Below, piece after piece: positions 1 to 27,400 of a DNA stretch of 64,000 nt. How positions within the stretch are numbered: the stretch's first letter is position 1; each line of letters begins with the position of its first letter. The stretch comes from Phorcus lineatus (Eukaryota > Mollusca > Gastropoda > Trochida > Trochidae), in the NCBI GenBank assembly GCA_921293015.1, contig OV121086.1:41371402-41435401 (forward strand), given 5' to 3'. The position numbers were made by a program, and so were the translations under genes. The notes below the pieces were generated by a model. It saw only the letters and a list, made by a program, of their open reading frames with translations, ran no database searches and was not told where the DNA came from.

Positions 1-376
1 TAAACGTATTTACTGAAACTAATCTACAGCAGACACAACGACAAATATGGTATAGTAGTGTTAAGCATTTCAAATAAGTAGAAGACAAGCAAATGGGATG
101 GAGAATTTAAACCTCGTCACATTTATATTGCTTTTTGTCGATAATTATTGAAAAATTAGTAAATATAATAATTTTGGCATTTAAGTGATGAAAATGCAAT
201 TATTTCGACAGGACTTGAACTTTACGCAGGACACATGGTAAATAGGTTACTAACACACATACGTACACAATTTTGAAACATACTCTGTGTCACTTTAAGC
301 ATGTTAGGATATACTTCACCCACAATTATGTGGTTTTGTTGATATAAGTGATAATCTTTACTTTCTGTTCTCAAAG

Positions 377-519
377 AGACCACTGGATAATCAAGATGGT
401 GATAACAAGATGAGCTGGGTTTCCAAGCATTGGTACGTCATCCTCATCATCATTATAGTCGCTATCATCGTCGTCGTTGTCTGTGTGGCTGTGATCTTCA
501 TCGTCAAGAAGAGGAGAAG
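377..519 (+). CDS. Gene A transmembrane exon
   Basis: 143 bases, acceptor TCTCAAAG|AG and donor AG|GTATTA, phase 0 in and phase 2 out. Encodes the juxtamembrane segment, the single transmembrane helix and the first basic cytoplasmic residues. A start two bases later (AG at 377-378) would break the frame with the next exon. Confidence 0.72.
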
Positions 520-1051
520 GTATTAGTCAATTGCAATATTTTTTGGTAAATATATTATCATTGAAATCTAAGTTTTTGTAAAATGTAAATGTAAATGGAA
601 CATGCTATGAGGTCGGTCTGACCTTTTATTTTAAGGCATGAAATATAACTTTGAACCACATGAACATATATTCCGGGGACAAGGAAACAATATTGGGTGG
701 GCATATGTTTATTACCAAAGAACATAGAATGTTATCTTTTACGTATAAAGAGTGTGACAGAAAACATGTATGTTTTTAAAAGACAAAGTTGAATTTTAAA
801 ATACACACTTTAACTGCAGATTACAATCTGAGGAACACTTTTGGCGATGTCACAGCGGTCAGAGCAAAAGATCTAAATTCGATATAGGCTTCATCAATCC
901 ATTCTACGGCAAGAAGAGAAGACAGAGTGACGTCCTAGCCGAGTCTAGAAGAGACCGACCAATCAGCTGTGTCAGTGATGTCACGTGTCAGAGTTATGGC
1001 TCAGAGAATCACTATGAGGATATGGAGAACTTACCTAAATCCTTGGCATAA
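377..1051 (+). CDS. Gene A, 3' end: single-pass membrane protein, probable Notch-ligand-like paralogue of gene B
   Basis: Only the last two coding exons (377-519 and 820-1051) lie in the window; the rest is off the left edge. They join in phase (2 bases + 1 base) and give 123 residues ending at TAA 1049-1051. The first exon encodes about 20 polar residues, then a helix of about 24 hydrophobic residues after HWYV, and a KKRRR stop-transfer cluster. The second encodes a 76-residue basic/polar cytoplasmic tail containing NPFY, an NPxY-type PTB-binding or endocytosis motif, and tyrosines in acidic context (NHYEDM). The transmembrane exon starts in phase 0 and ends in phase 2, like that of gene B just downstream on the same strand, and both have a W-Y-(I/V)-hydrophobic start. 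I infer a tandem paralogue. No extracellular domain is visible, so the ligand identity is inference. Confidence 0.7.
820..1051 (+). CDS. Gene A terminal coding exon (cytoplasmic tail)
   Basis: Acceptor TAACTGCAG|A. One base completes the split Arg codon, then 76 residues and TAA. Contains NPFY near its middle and ends in KSLA, so it lacks the PDZ-ligand end seen in gene B. Confidence 0.75.
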
Positions 1052-4000
1052 ACGATGAAACACAGGGACGTGCACGTTTTACTCATGGTCAGACTGCGGA
1101 TAATCGGGATATATAATCAGTATTTTACATTCTGAGGCAAACTTGTCATAGAATGTGCTACTTACCTTTTGAATAGTTTCATAAGAGATGTTAAAATCAT
1201 AAATTGAGTAAAACCGATAAAATGATAGGTACATGCGAGATTTGTAAACGGTATACATGCAAATGATATCATGTTTTTGAGTTAACCAATTTGCTTATAG
1301 ATGTAAGAACAATTTGTCAAGCTTCAACATACGCTTACAAAATATGTTATCAAATGTTCCATAAACAATTGTGTCTACTTCACTATTTAGCTACGAACCA
1401 AATATATATGTTGCATTATTAATTATGTATGTTGTATCATTAATTAAGTATGTTTTCAACTGTGAGTTACCAGTCGCGTGCAAATTATTTGTAAAATACC
1501 TTTACATGTGTGATCTTGTACCACCAAAGGTGGTTTTTGAGTAATAAAAACAGTGATAGACTTGGTTTTTCTTGTAATAGGAGTCTGCGCGACAAAATTA
1601 TTGAGTTATAATTGCGCATAAGATCTAATTTTTTTCTTGAAGCTTAACAAACAGCTAATACTCAATTGAGAATTTCACGGAGAAATTTTCATAATGTTGG
1701 GTAAAAAGGAAAACAAACTGATATTTTATTATAGTTACTCATTCGGGTACATATGAATAAAATGTTAAAAACAACAATCGGTTTGATTAACTAATCTGTC
1801 TCAATGGCTTTTCTTTCAAAATAAATTTAATTGAATAATCGAAAGCACGATGTTAAGCATGTTGACGTTGAAAAGAAAAACATACAATTTTATAGTATTA
1901 TATACAGTTTAGCCAAACTTGATTAAGGTTTAGTTGCTGGTTGATGTTCTTGAGAGAAATCAAGAATTGAACTAAAAATCTTAAAACAGCACTGAACAAT
2001 AATTCACTCACTCACACACACACATAGCCACATCCACTCACTTTTACACAATCGCTTACCATTGGAAAGAATTCTGTCAATAACTTTTCGTGTTACACGT
2101 CTTATGGATCTCCCGTCTGTTCGAATTCATAACATTTTTTACACACGTCACTTTTACATTTTGCTATTGTAAACCACTGATCACGAGTAAGAGAGAACGC
2201 CTATTCAATGATGATTTTAACGATAACTGACGTATAAGATGTTAGTAACACCTTTTTCTCTTTACTTCAGTTCTCTGATAAAAGGTGATTGATTATATGT
2301 CACTTTAGTTAATTAGGATGAAAAAAGTTGTCTACCTTGCTGGAAATAATAAATTGTACTAATCAAAGATAGAACATAACACAATCGATGTTTTGGGAGG
2401 TTTAATGTATATATTTATAGTAAGTCAAAGAAAACACAAAGGGACAAGCGTTCAATCTCACATATTTTCACCAACACCATAATTATCATCAACACTTTAT
2501 ACAGTAGTGGTATTGAAACTAGAGATTTGTTGTTGAATTGATAGTACTTTAAGAGCGTGTACTTCAACAAAACATAATAGTTAAAATATAAAAAGTGACT
2601 CTGTTTAATCTCATTGTTGATTTTTCTCTTCTTGCGATACTTCTTTAAGATATCTTTCTTCAAGAATATACAAGTGTATGTGAAGTATACCATACGTTTT
2701 CAGTGTAATTTCACTTACTAGTATATAGGCCTCACCCTGGTGTGAGATAAGAGATAATGATCTAAAAAAATCCGTTTAAAAAATAAGTCCGTTTACCATT
2801 TTCTTTCGTGGGCGGAAATGTCCGAACAGGCTTCATTTTAGCAACAGTTATAGCGTTTTTAATGTAACGTCATCCACTATGTAAAATTTTAACAGTGATG
2901 AAAAAGACACATCTATCAAAAGGTTCATACACCAGAGATAGAAAATATTGCAATTTAAAATGTTTTCAACATTATAAGTGACCAATTTTTAGTTTGTATC
3001 AGAAATAAACAACATTCAACAATATTGTGAAAACGCGGTTAAACTGTAAATCTAGAAATAAATAATTGTTTTAGACATGAAGGAAAAAAGTGAGACATGT
3101 GATGCATGCATGGGCCTTTGGTATATGCAGGGGCATCTATAGACCTGTCCTCTTAAGATAAGTATTCAAAATACATATACAGAACTGGAGTCAAGATGTA
3201 AGTTCTTCTCCACGTTTGTCTACAATGCAATGAAATTATGTTTTTATTACAAAAACAAGTTCATAATATTTCAAACATTAATATACATGTTTGTTATATA
3301 GATGATGAAAATGGACCAATTTTGTCACATACTGAAGCATTGACAATCTCCAAAAACTTTCATACATAGCTTATTTTATAATCATCTGTATATCCTCATC
3401 AGATTATTTAGAAAATTCCATTCCATGCTTATATTACATATAAAAGTATAACTCAATATTTTTCTTTACATTCATTTGAATCATTACATGTTCTTTGTTG
3501 TTTCCGAAGATACTCGTAACTTATCGTCGTTTTACCTTATTTCGAAAGCATTTATTACATATTGAATAACCATCGTATCATGGAGGCAATAAATTAGTTA
3601 AACAGCCATTAACAGTGCTGGCCAGAGCGTGTCCCTCCCCACCCGTACAAAGAAGGGAAATATCAGGAGCTTAAGTCGGGTAACTTTCTCTTCTTATTGA
3701 TAGACTTTAACAGGGACTTGTGGAAGTTCGAGATTACCTGATTAGGATTTATATGATATAACTAGCAGATCGACGTCTTTGTGTAATCAATTATGTTTTA
3801 TATTTTTATTTAGTTCAAATGCTTAATCAATATTCACGAGATTTATTACCACTTTAATTTCCAGGATTGTTAAACAAAACACACATTTGACATACATGTA
3901 AAATAAAGAAATTATAAGTTTTAGTAGTAAACCTTGTCACATTGGTTCAAGCATCATAAAGCTCTTTATTATTATCAGCCGTTGAGTTTCTCACATGAAT

Positions 4001-4557
4001 AAACCAATAGCAAATGGGGGTAACTGTGTTGAAACAGACACAAAACAACGTTGAAATGCGTTACACTTTGCCTTTACAGCATATATAATATAGGCAATTG
4101 AGAATATCGGTCACCAATCTGATACCAGGAATATTAGTGTTGTGCCTCAATGGCGAATTGTTACGGTTGGATGAACACACCAGACAAGCAGTAAACAGGC
4201 TCTTGTTTTGTTGGCGACAGTGACTTGGATAGAATCCACGAAAACAGCGCATCAGTACCGTTTCTCTCTTGAACCAGATTCGTTGATACTAAGGAGCGTA
4301 TTCGCAGGAAAGCACATGGATTAAACAAAGGTTCGATTGTAGTTAGTTCCTGAAGTAAAGGAATCTCAAAGACTGTCTGCAACAAATGAATAGCAACTGG
4401 AAATGTGGATCAACGTTCAATCTTCGTCTGAACTGACATGTTACTTTGGAGTAATGAAGTAAACGTCGCAACCTTACCAGGACCTCAGGACAACCTGTTG
4501 ATCTGTTGACTACTAGAACTCTGGAAGCAGATATCAGGATAATATCAAATTATAAAT
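1052..4557. other. Gene A 3' UTR, intergenic DNA and gene B 5' region
   Basis: AT-rich, with scattered short ORFs but no exon-like sequence. It must contain the 3' UTR of gene A and the promoter and 5' UTR of gene B. No convincing TATA box or CpG-rich island was recognised. Confidence 0.6.
1543..1548 (+). promoter_or_regulatory. Candidate polyadenylation signal of gene A
   Basis: AATAAA about 490 bases after the stop codon, the first perfect hexamer downstream. A second AATAAA lies near 1755. Choice between them is not decidable from sequence. Confidence 0.4.
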
Positions 4558-19392
<14,835 letters not shown>

Positions 19393-19432
19393 TGGTGTTG
19401 ATTGGTAAGAGTTAAGACGTAGCATGAGTGAA

Positions 19433-19438
19433 AATAAA
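19433..19438 (+). promoter_or_regulatory. Candidate polyadenylation signal of gene B
   Basis: AATAAA 41 bases after the stop codon. Further hexamers occur near 19709 and 20262. Confidence 0.5.
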
Positions 19439-21365
19439 ATCTTACTTACCTTGTCATTGCATGTTTTTAAAACTTTTACGAGATACATTTAATGTATTTC
19501 ATTTTTCGTTAATGAACCGTTCATATTGATTGGAATCATTTGGTTGCATTTGTTAACGGTTTAATTAAGATATTGAAATTGTTTCAATTTATCATGACTT
19601 CTTGGCGTTTGTGTACATCATATATATTATTTGCATAATCAGTTGTATATTCTACATTTAATAAGTGGCTTTTACAGACATGCTTGAATTGCTTGGAAGG
19701 GGTTTTGGGAATAAAAGGAGTGATGCGTATGATTTCATTCAATGTTTGCTTTTTTAATTTTATTCCATAATTTGACGTCACAAGGTTTTAAAAGGGCAGA
19801 CTTAAATTATAGAAATGCTCTCCGTGGTGCGATTATGCCGTTAATGCTCGCTTTTCGATTGTCACACCAAATGCCTCTAACTATGTTTCAAGTGGAGTGA
19901 CTTCTAAATTATCATGCACTTTCAAATATAACAAGTTGAAGCATCAAGGATATACGTCTATAAATGTGGTGTATTATCATTTATTATTTCGTAATTTTTC
20001 TCTTGTATTGAGTGTTGTGTCTTGAGAAGTTTATTATAACGATTTACTCATAAGTCCTTTTTAGTTAGTTATATGTCTTTGTGTCTTTTAGATCTTGGTT
20101 ATGTACATGTTTATCATCATAAAGAATAATTACTTTTTCGTCATTGCGATAAATATATTTTATTCGTAGGTGTAGAATAGGTATTGAAATGTAAATATGA
20201 ACATAAATATATATCTTCCTTTACACATTATCTAGACCTTTGTTCATACGTACATATATACTAAATATTGTAAATAAAACTGGAAAGACATGTGTAGATA
20301 AATAACGTTTATTTACATTTTGTTATTAACATATATATCAAAGTTGATCGTATAGAGAGGATTAACATAAAACATTAATTGACGTGTTATTATATTGTTT
20401 TATCAAACTTTAAAAAGAAAAAATTGAAAATAAACTTTAGTGAAGTGAATACTATACACAGATGATGGTAAATGGCGATGCCTCAAATAAAAGACATAGG
20501 TTAGAATTCCATATGGAAGTGCATCTTTTATGGAACTGGAATCTAAGATAACGACAGTGGATCAGCTACAAAAACAACGTCGTCTACATTGTCAATACAA
20601 CATTTCATGACTATAGTATTTTAAACATATCTTAAATGAAAAATGACTTTGTAAAGACGTCATAATCATGATATCGATTAGATTGAATTGACTAAATATA
20701 TACGTGCAATGCTTCGATATTCGAATAAGGTTCATCAAACTGACCAGTTGTAATTGTCGTAAACCCATCTTGAAATAATAAGTAAAACTTTAGCCTTAAA
20801 GGACCCTTAACCTACATCAATATGTAAAGAAGAGAAAGGATTTTCTTGGTTCGATTCTCTTAGACTTGTGTTGTGACCTGGCGGATGGACGAAATGAGGT
20901 ATACTGAATTAATAATCATGACATGAGCAATAGGAGATCATAAGAATACCATAATATAAGCGGTCATGAAGATTTATCGAAATCAAAAGTGATGTAGTTA
21001 ATTTGCCTCCGTTTCTGTTTACACTTTGTACGAATTCATTTATGATTTAGATGTATGTTGTCAATCTATACATGGCATTATAACATCAAAATATAATTAA
21101 CTTGAAATATATTGTCTTTTTACTTTATATTGTTATGTTTATAAAAGTATGAATTCATCATGTAAATCGACTTGTTCTGCAAAATTCAAATGTGTCTATT
21201 TAAAGAAGAATTACTATTCAATTGGGACATCGTTTGCTTCAATAAATGGCCTCAACGTTTCTCAACTCGTTCTGTTGTTATATCCAGATGGACGGATAAT
21301 AAGATGTTGCATTTAATTCTTAAAAATAAATGATTTAGATGTTATAAGATTTACAACAATCGGGG
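19439..21365. other. Convergent intergenic region between genes B and C
   Basis: About 1.9 kb of AT-rich sequence holding the two 3' UTRs. No ORF with domain-like composition, tRNA or structured repeat was recognised. Confidence 0.6.
21312..21317 (-). promoter_or_regulatory. Possible polyadenylation signal of gene C
   Basis: ATTAAA on the minus strand about 50 bases after the stop, the common variant hexamer. No AATAAA lies close by. Confidence 0.3.
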
Positions 21366-21495
21366 TCATACAAGGACTAAGTAAATAATGGAAACAATAA
21401 TTGAAGTGATGACTCCAGAAAGACGGGATGCGTTGTTTAGGGTGGCTGCAGTATACAGGTTGACGACTCGACTCACGCGGGCACCATTGGCCCCT
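21366..21495 (-). CDS. Gene C exon 8 (C-terminal tail, GPI-type signal)
   Basis: Acceptor CTGTTACAG|A completes the split Arg codon. It encodes GANGARVSRVVNLY, closing the Ig-like domain, then TAATLNNASRLSG and the hydrophobic end VITSIIVSIIYLVLV, stop TGA 21368-21366. Small residues before a hydrophobic tail with no basic residues after it fit a GPI-attachment signal. Confidence 0.87.
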
Positions 21496-24400
21496 CTGTA
21501 ACAGATGTATTAATTATGTATTAAAGGAGTATTAATGATGTATAAATTGCATAAGCACATAGATGAGATGCTTTTCAAGCTACCTGCTAAATATGACAGC
21601 AAATGACCGTTAGTTGATTAATAATAACAATTAATTAACATGTAAGATTATGTGAATAACATCGCATGTACGTAATAATATTTCCAGGCCAAATATCTTT
21701 TGATATCCAACATAAGGAGCACTTTAAGGAAAATTTTTGAGAAAGAATGAGGTTCGAAAAGGCATCCGTGGTCACATGACCACCATTTTGAATAGGAAGG
21801 GAGGTAATTCACGTTTCAGTAATTGTGTTAATCATCCACTCGGTATTAAACTGCGCTTAAGTTTGCTTTCCTTGAGAGGAAGCAAAAGAAAATCATAATT
21901 TTTTAGAAAACGACATCTTTATCTTTATTTCGGAGTATGTTCGTAGGGCTTCATAAACATATATGCATTACATGCGCATTACGAAACGAAACGTGTATTT
22001 TCACAATAAAGAGTCGCTTGGCAAGATATTATCTTTTTAAGGATGCCACTTCTAAAATGACAGCTGCATACTGTTCATAGGAACATAGGGCATATTTATT
22101 TGGTTAATTCTTATGAATTGATTGGGCATAAGGAGAAAAGAAGGACCGTTATTTCTTTCTTATTGTATATGTACCTTGTTCTCAGTCGTATCCTGGTGCT
22201 CTGCGCAAGTGAGAGAGGGACGGGACTGGAAGCCTGGCACCAGGTGTTGCCACCGTCTAGACTGTACTCTACGGTCAATCCTGGGTAGGCCACGTTAGTC
22301 TTCAGAATCTCATCTTCTACACTGAACAAACGTAGAGCGCATGAGTTCCAAAATGTCACTAGTAGATAATTCATTCAAATATAGCATTTTGGAATAACAT
22401 GACATAAATTTTCACAAAAAAAAGATATAAAGATTGCCTAGTCATAATGTTTGTTGTCAGAGTGAATGAGACTATAAAACTGAAGGAAGTGCACATAAAA
22501 TCATGCACAGATCTGTGCAAATTTGATCGGTCAAGGTAGGTTTATTTGTTAAGGTTGATTTCCAAAACCTAAAATCTTTCCAAATTTAAAATATTTTTAA
22601 AATTTAAAAGTTTGTATCTCCATACCAAATTAGATACAAATCTGAATTAATTTAGAGTCGCACAGGATTTGAAAGATTTTCTAACAGTGCCCAGTTTTTC
22701 CCAAAATACTTATAATTTTACAAAAAAAATTTCAAAATTGGTAATCATGGGATACCTTCATATCATTATGCATGTTAAATCTGAAATGAACTTGTTGAAT
22801 AGTTACAAAGTTATGAGCCATGTAACGGACGGACGGCGTCAATAAAAATCAGAATAATATGTTTCTTGTATGCGGCATCGAGAATTCCCTTTTGCAGAAA
22901 AGCTTACTTTTTAACAGGTCCCACAGATTATTGTTTATACTATACTTATCATTAGCCATTTTACTCACATGGCACCGGGGGGAGGCACCCTGTATTTGAT
23001 CCCCATCTCCTCCAGAGTCTTGAGTTCCCGGTACCCAAGGGTATTGGCGAACGCTTCCCAGTCCTTGTTCATCATGGCCTGACGAGTCACATTATCCTCC
23101 TCCAACTCCCACGCCGCCTCGTGCCACGCCCTCTCGGCCAGGGCTAGCAGTCTCGGGAACATCATGTAGTCGGCGATGTCTCTGTTACGTACCAGCTCGC
23201 TCCACAGGTGACCCTGCATTCCTGGATGATGGTAAACAAGACTGTTTAAACATTCATGTAATTTTAAGTTATTTTACAGAATAATAGCATATGTGAAAGT
23301 CAAATGGTAGCCTTACACAGAGTGTTAGTAAATAATTGTTTTACCTAAATATAGATTCTTGATTAACAAGTCTACAATTGAATTCAATTTCTTATTTTTG
23401 AATTTGATAAAATCTCGTTTTTGAGAAATATTTTCAAGGAGTCAATATTAGTCTTTTTAGATGACAGTCGAGGACACATTTGTCCTATTTAACAAAATCT
23501 CACCAACAATATTTTCCGGTTTTTCTAGCGGTATGCAACCATCCAGATCCTCCCCACATACATCCTTCTTGGTGAGAGGGTCCCCCGACCTCGCCACGTC
23601 AGCGTTAGCGTACATGTTCATCGGCATGAAGCCGAAAGTCTTTCGGGTGTCTGTGTATCGAGGTGCCCAGTACAGACCTCGCTCCAGGGGATCTGGCTCA
23701 TACGGGTGGTCGAAATAAAGATGTGTAGCCTGCGCCATAACTACCTGGAATTATTTGAAATATCGTGAGAACATAAACATATACTTAGTATCAGCTAAGA
23801 TTGCTTTTGTGGTAGTTTGGTTGCTGAAGAATGTGTATTAAGGGTAGAAAGGTACCAGGATTCAAAGGTCTTATTCTACTACAAAGTTAATGGTCCGTTG
23901 CCAAAAATAACCTCAATGCAGATGTAACCTTATTCTAAGGCTACCTTGGTGAGTTGAGTTCTTTTCGTCTATATGAGTGGTTGGAATACAGATGTGTGGT
24001 CTTGGTGAATTAAGAATGGTAATTGAAAATACATAGGTATATAATATATGTAATCGTAAATAATTTAGAGATTTAAAAAATCGAAAGACAGCTTAAAGAG
24101 CCACTCCGTGATTTTCATACCATAAGATTTACCTTTGATACGAACCTAAATGTCACATGTGGTGATATAAAAGCAAAACATCTTAATTTTTCATGTCCAA
24201 AAGACATGTATATGACAAATACCGGTTTTCCATGAAAATCTAAAAACAGCCTTATAAATGCACAGAGGTGTGGATATCACGTCCAATATACATGGATACT
24301 AGTTATATAACCTAAGAAACACTATCAACTCCTAACTACCCTCCTGGCTGTTTTAGATAAGTCTCCAAAATTACGTTTGACTATTAGACGCGCGCCACTA

Positions 24401-27400
24401 TCCGGTTTTCGATCATTATTGCGACGTTCTACCTTCATATTGTCCATGTAAAAAAACAATAAGCTTTAAAATGTGTCTTTTTTTATAACAGTCAATCAAA
24501 TGACACCATTGATTAAGTTTAGCACATACGACTCCAACAACTCACGGAGTGGCTCTTTAAAGCAAAATAGACAGAAGGGAAACATTGAATTAGAAAATGT
24601 GATCGAATCATTTTCATTTAGAATTTCGAAGGCATTTTCATGCAACGCCCTATCACATGTTTACAATTATAAGGATTAAACTATTATCAAACACAAAACA
24701 AAAACACAACATGAGTGAGTGAGTGAGTTATTGTTTAACGCCGCTTGGGCAATATTTAGCCATTAGCGGCGATCAAAAACACAACATGATATAGTGAATA
24801 TAATGATATGATAAATTCATCTAATGAATTAAAAACCAGTTGAAATACATATTGCTAATAATCATCATATGTAAATTCATACATGTATATATCCTAAGCA
24901 TCACAAAATATTTGAATCGGTAGCGATTATTTTGGATACAACCCATAAATACTCGAATCTCCTTGAGGTTTAAAATATTTGACAATCTTTGTCGAGCAGT
25001 AATCTTCAAAAACACACATTTAAACGCACATGACCGTTCTTTAACGATCAAACAATGACATAAAGAAGGTAACCTTTGAAAAAGATAAAACAAAAAGGGA
25101 CAAAGAGAACAACCCTGTACTGACCTTGTAACCTGCATTGGCGAGTTTATAAGCTCTTGCGGCCGCGCCCCATTCCCAGATGTTGTCCCATGCATAGCCG
25201 TATACGTTTTTGTTCCTTAGTCCCGATCTCTCATACGGAGTACTTCCAGACTCCATCACTCCATCCTCCCATGCAGCCAAATCCACACCATATTGAGCCG
25301 TGAGGTTGGCGACCTGCCGAACGAACAGCTGCTTTAGGATCTTTGTATCCCCAATGTCAAATCCTGATCCGAAAATCTGTTCACAAACAGTGGAGTTCTC
25401 CCATGCTCCCTTGGCCACTTCATCTCCTCCGAAGTGATAGATTTTCAATGGTGCAATGTCTTTATGTAAATCAACCAGTGTTTGGACAACTTTAGAAATA
25501 AATCTGTATGTGGACGTTAAACATGGGTTCACTGCATTGTCAGTGTACATCTGGATTGATTTATACATGGATGGATCTGTATTGTCCACCAATACGTATT
25601 CATTGGCTGCCGTCTCGTTCAACGTAAGAAGACGTTGACGTCGCGCTTCCATGGCCTTGATAACAGCGTGGCCGTGACCTGGCATGTCTACTTCCGGTAT
25701 TATTTCAATATGACGTGCGGTGGCGTGCCTTAGGATTTCCTTGTAGTCATCAGTGGTGTAGAAGCCGGACCCTGGGGCACTTGGGGTAGGACCTGAACCC
25801 AGGAACGGCAGTATGCACTCGGTCTCTGTGGGGTCATGACATCTCCTACCTGCTACCTGTTGAGAGAGGTTGAATTTGTATATACAACTTACAAAACATT
25901 TTAATTATTTTTTATATATTTTTACCGAAAATTCAACATTAGCTTTTGTGTAATTACCCAAACTTTTACATACTAAGATCTGCCATTGAATCTTTAATGG
26001 GAAAACTTTGACACTTGTAGTTTATGTATATAATTACAACCGTTTTCGTGGAAATCGGTGTACAATGAAATAGATTGAATAAAAATCTTCCAAGATCGAA
26101 TTTTATTTCGAATGTTTTTCTCTTTAGTGTAGTAATTGGACATCACTACATGGTCATGCTATTAACTTATTATATTATTGAGCATAGCATCGTGTAGACT
26201 CCTGGTGACTACGCTCTCTAAAGTAATCCTCAGATAGCTGTCTGCAGATGAAGAGTTTGAAGTTTGAAATTTTACCTATGTGTGGATATTATACGATAAC
26301 AACCACGTACATACATGTTTGTATGCAGTTTGTAGATGTATCGCCTGTTACTGTCTATCTGACAGTCGACTGATGGTTCACCACATGGTACGATCCTTCT
26401 TGTAGCAACTTCTTTCAGCTCATAAGACATAATCATCTCCAACCCTCATCCGAAAATCCAATCACTTACCGTAGTTAATACCTCAGGATAAAGACCTTCA
26501 AGTCTCCAGCCCTCGTCATCAGTGAGATGCCAGTGGAGCTTGTTCATCTCGTTCATATTGCCTTCGTACCCACACCTTCCTATCCGACCCATCTCCTTCA
26601 CTTACCGTAGTTACTCATCAGCCCGGCACTTCCGGTCTCCAGCCCTCGTCATCAGTGAGATACCAGTAGACTATGTAAACTTGTACAGGATGCCCTCCTA
26701 CCCACACATTCAATCCGACCCATCCCCTTCACTTACCGTAGTAAGTTCCCCTTAGACCTGGCACCTCCAGTCTCCAGCCCTCGTCATCAGTGAGATTCCA
26801 GTAGACTATGTTCAACTTGGACATGATGCCCTCCTACCCACACATTCAATCTGATCCATGTCCTTCACTTACCGACGTTAGTTCCTCTAGACCTGGCACC
26901 TCAAGCCTCCAGCCCTCATCATCAGTCAGATGCCAGTGGAGCTTGTTCAGCTTGTACATGGCCATGACATCCAGGAGTTGCATCACCCTCTCCTTGCTGT
27001 GGAAGTTCCGGGCAACATCCAGCATCACTCCTCGATATTCGTAACGAGGGGCGTCCACAATTGTCACATGAGGAACTCTCATCTCGTCGTCCATAAGTTT
27101 GAGTAGGGTTTGGATGCCATAGAAGATGCCAACTGGATCGGATGCTTGGATCTCGATGAGACTGTTCTCTGGTTGCACATTGATGGAGTAGGCTTCAGGG
27201 CTGGATGTTTCTCTATCCTTCAGGGTGATCTCAACTTCTCTCCGGGTAAGTCTTATGTATCGACTTGTAGGCTCCTGGGTCACTATATTCATCCCTAGCC
27301 GTTCTGGAACAAGCAGACATGCAGAATGTTTAAGTGTTGATAACTTTGCAGTGCCAGTTGGTCTTGAAATGTCCAAGATAATACCTATCCCTGATGCGGG

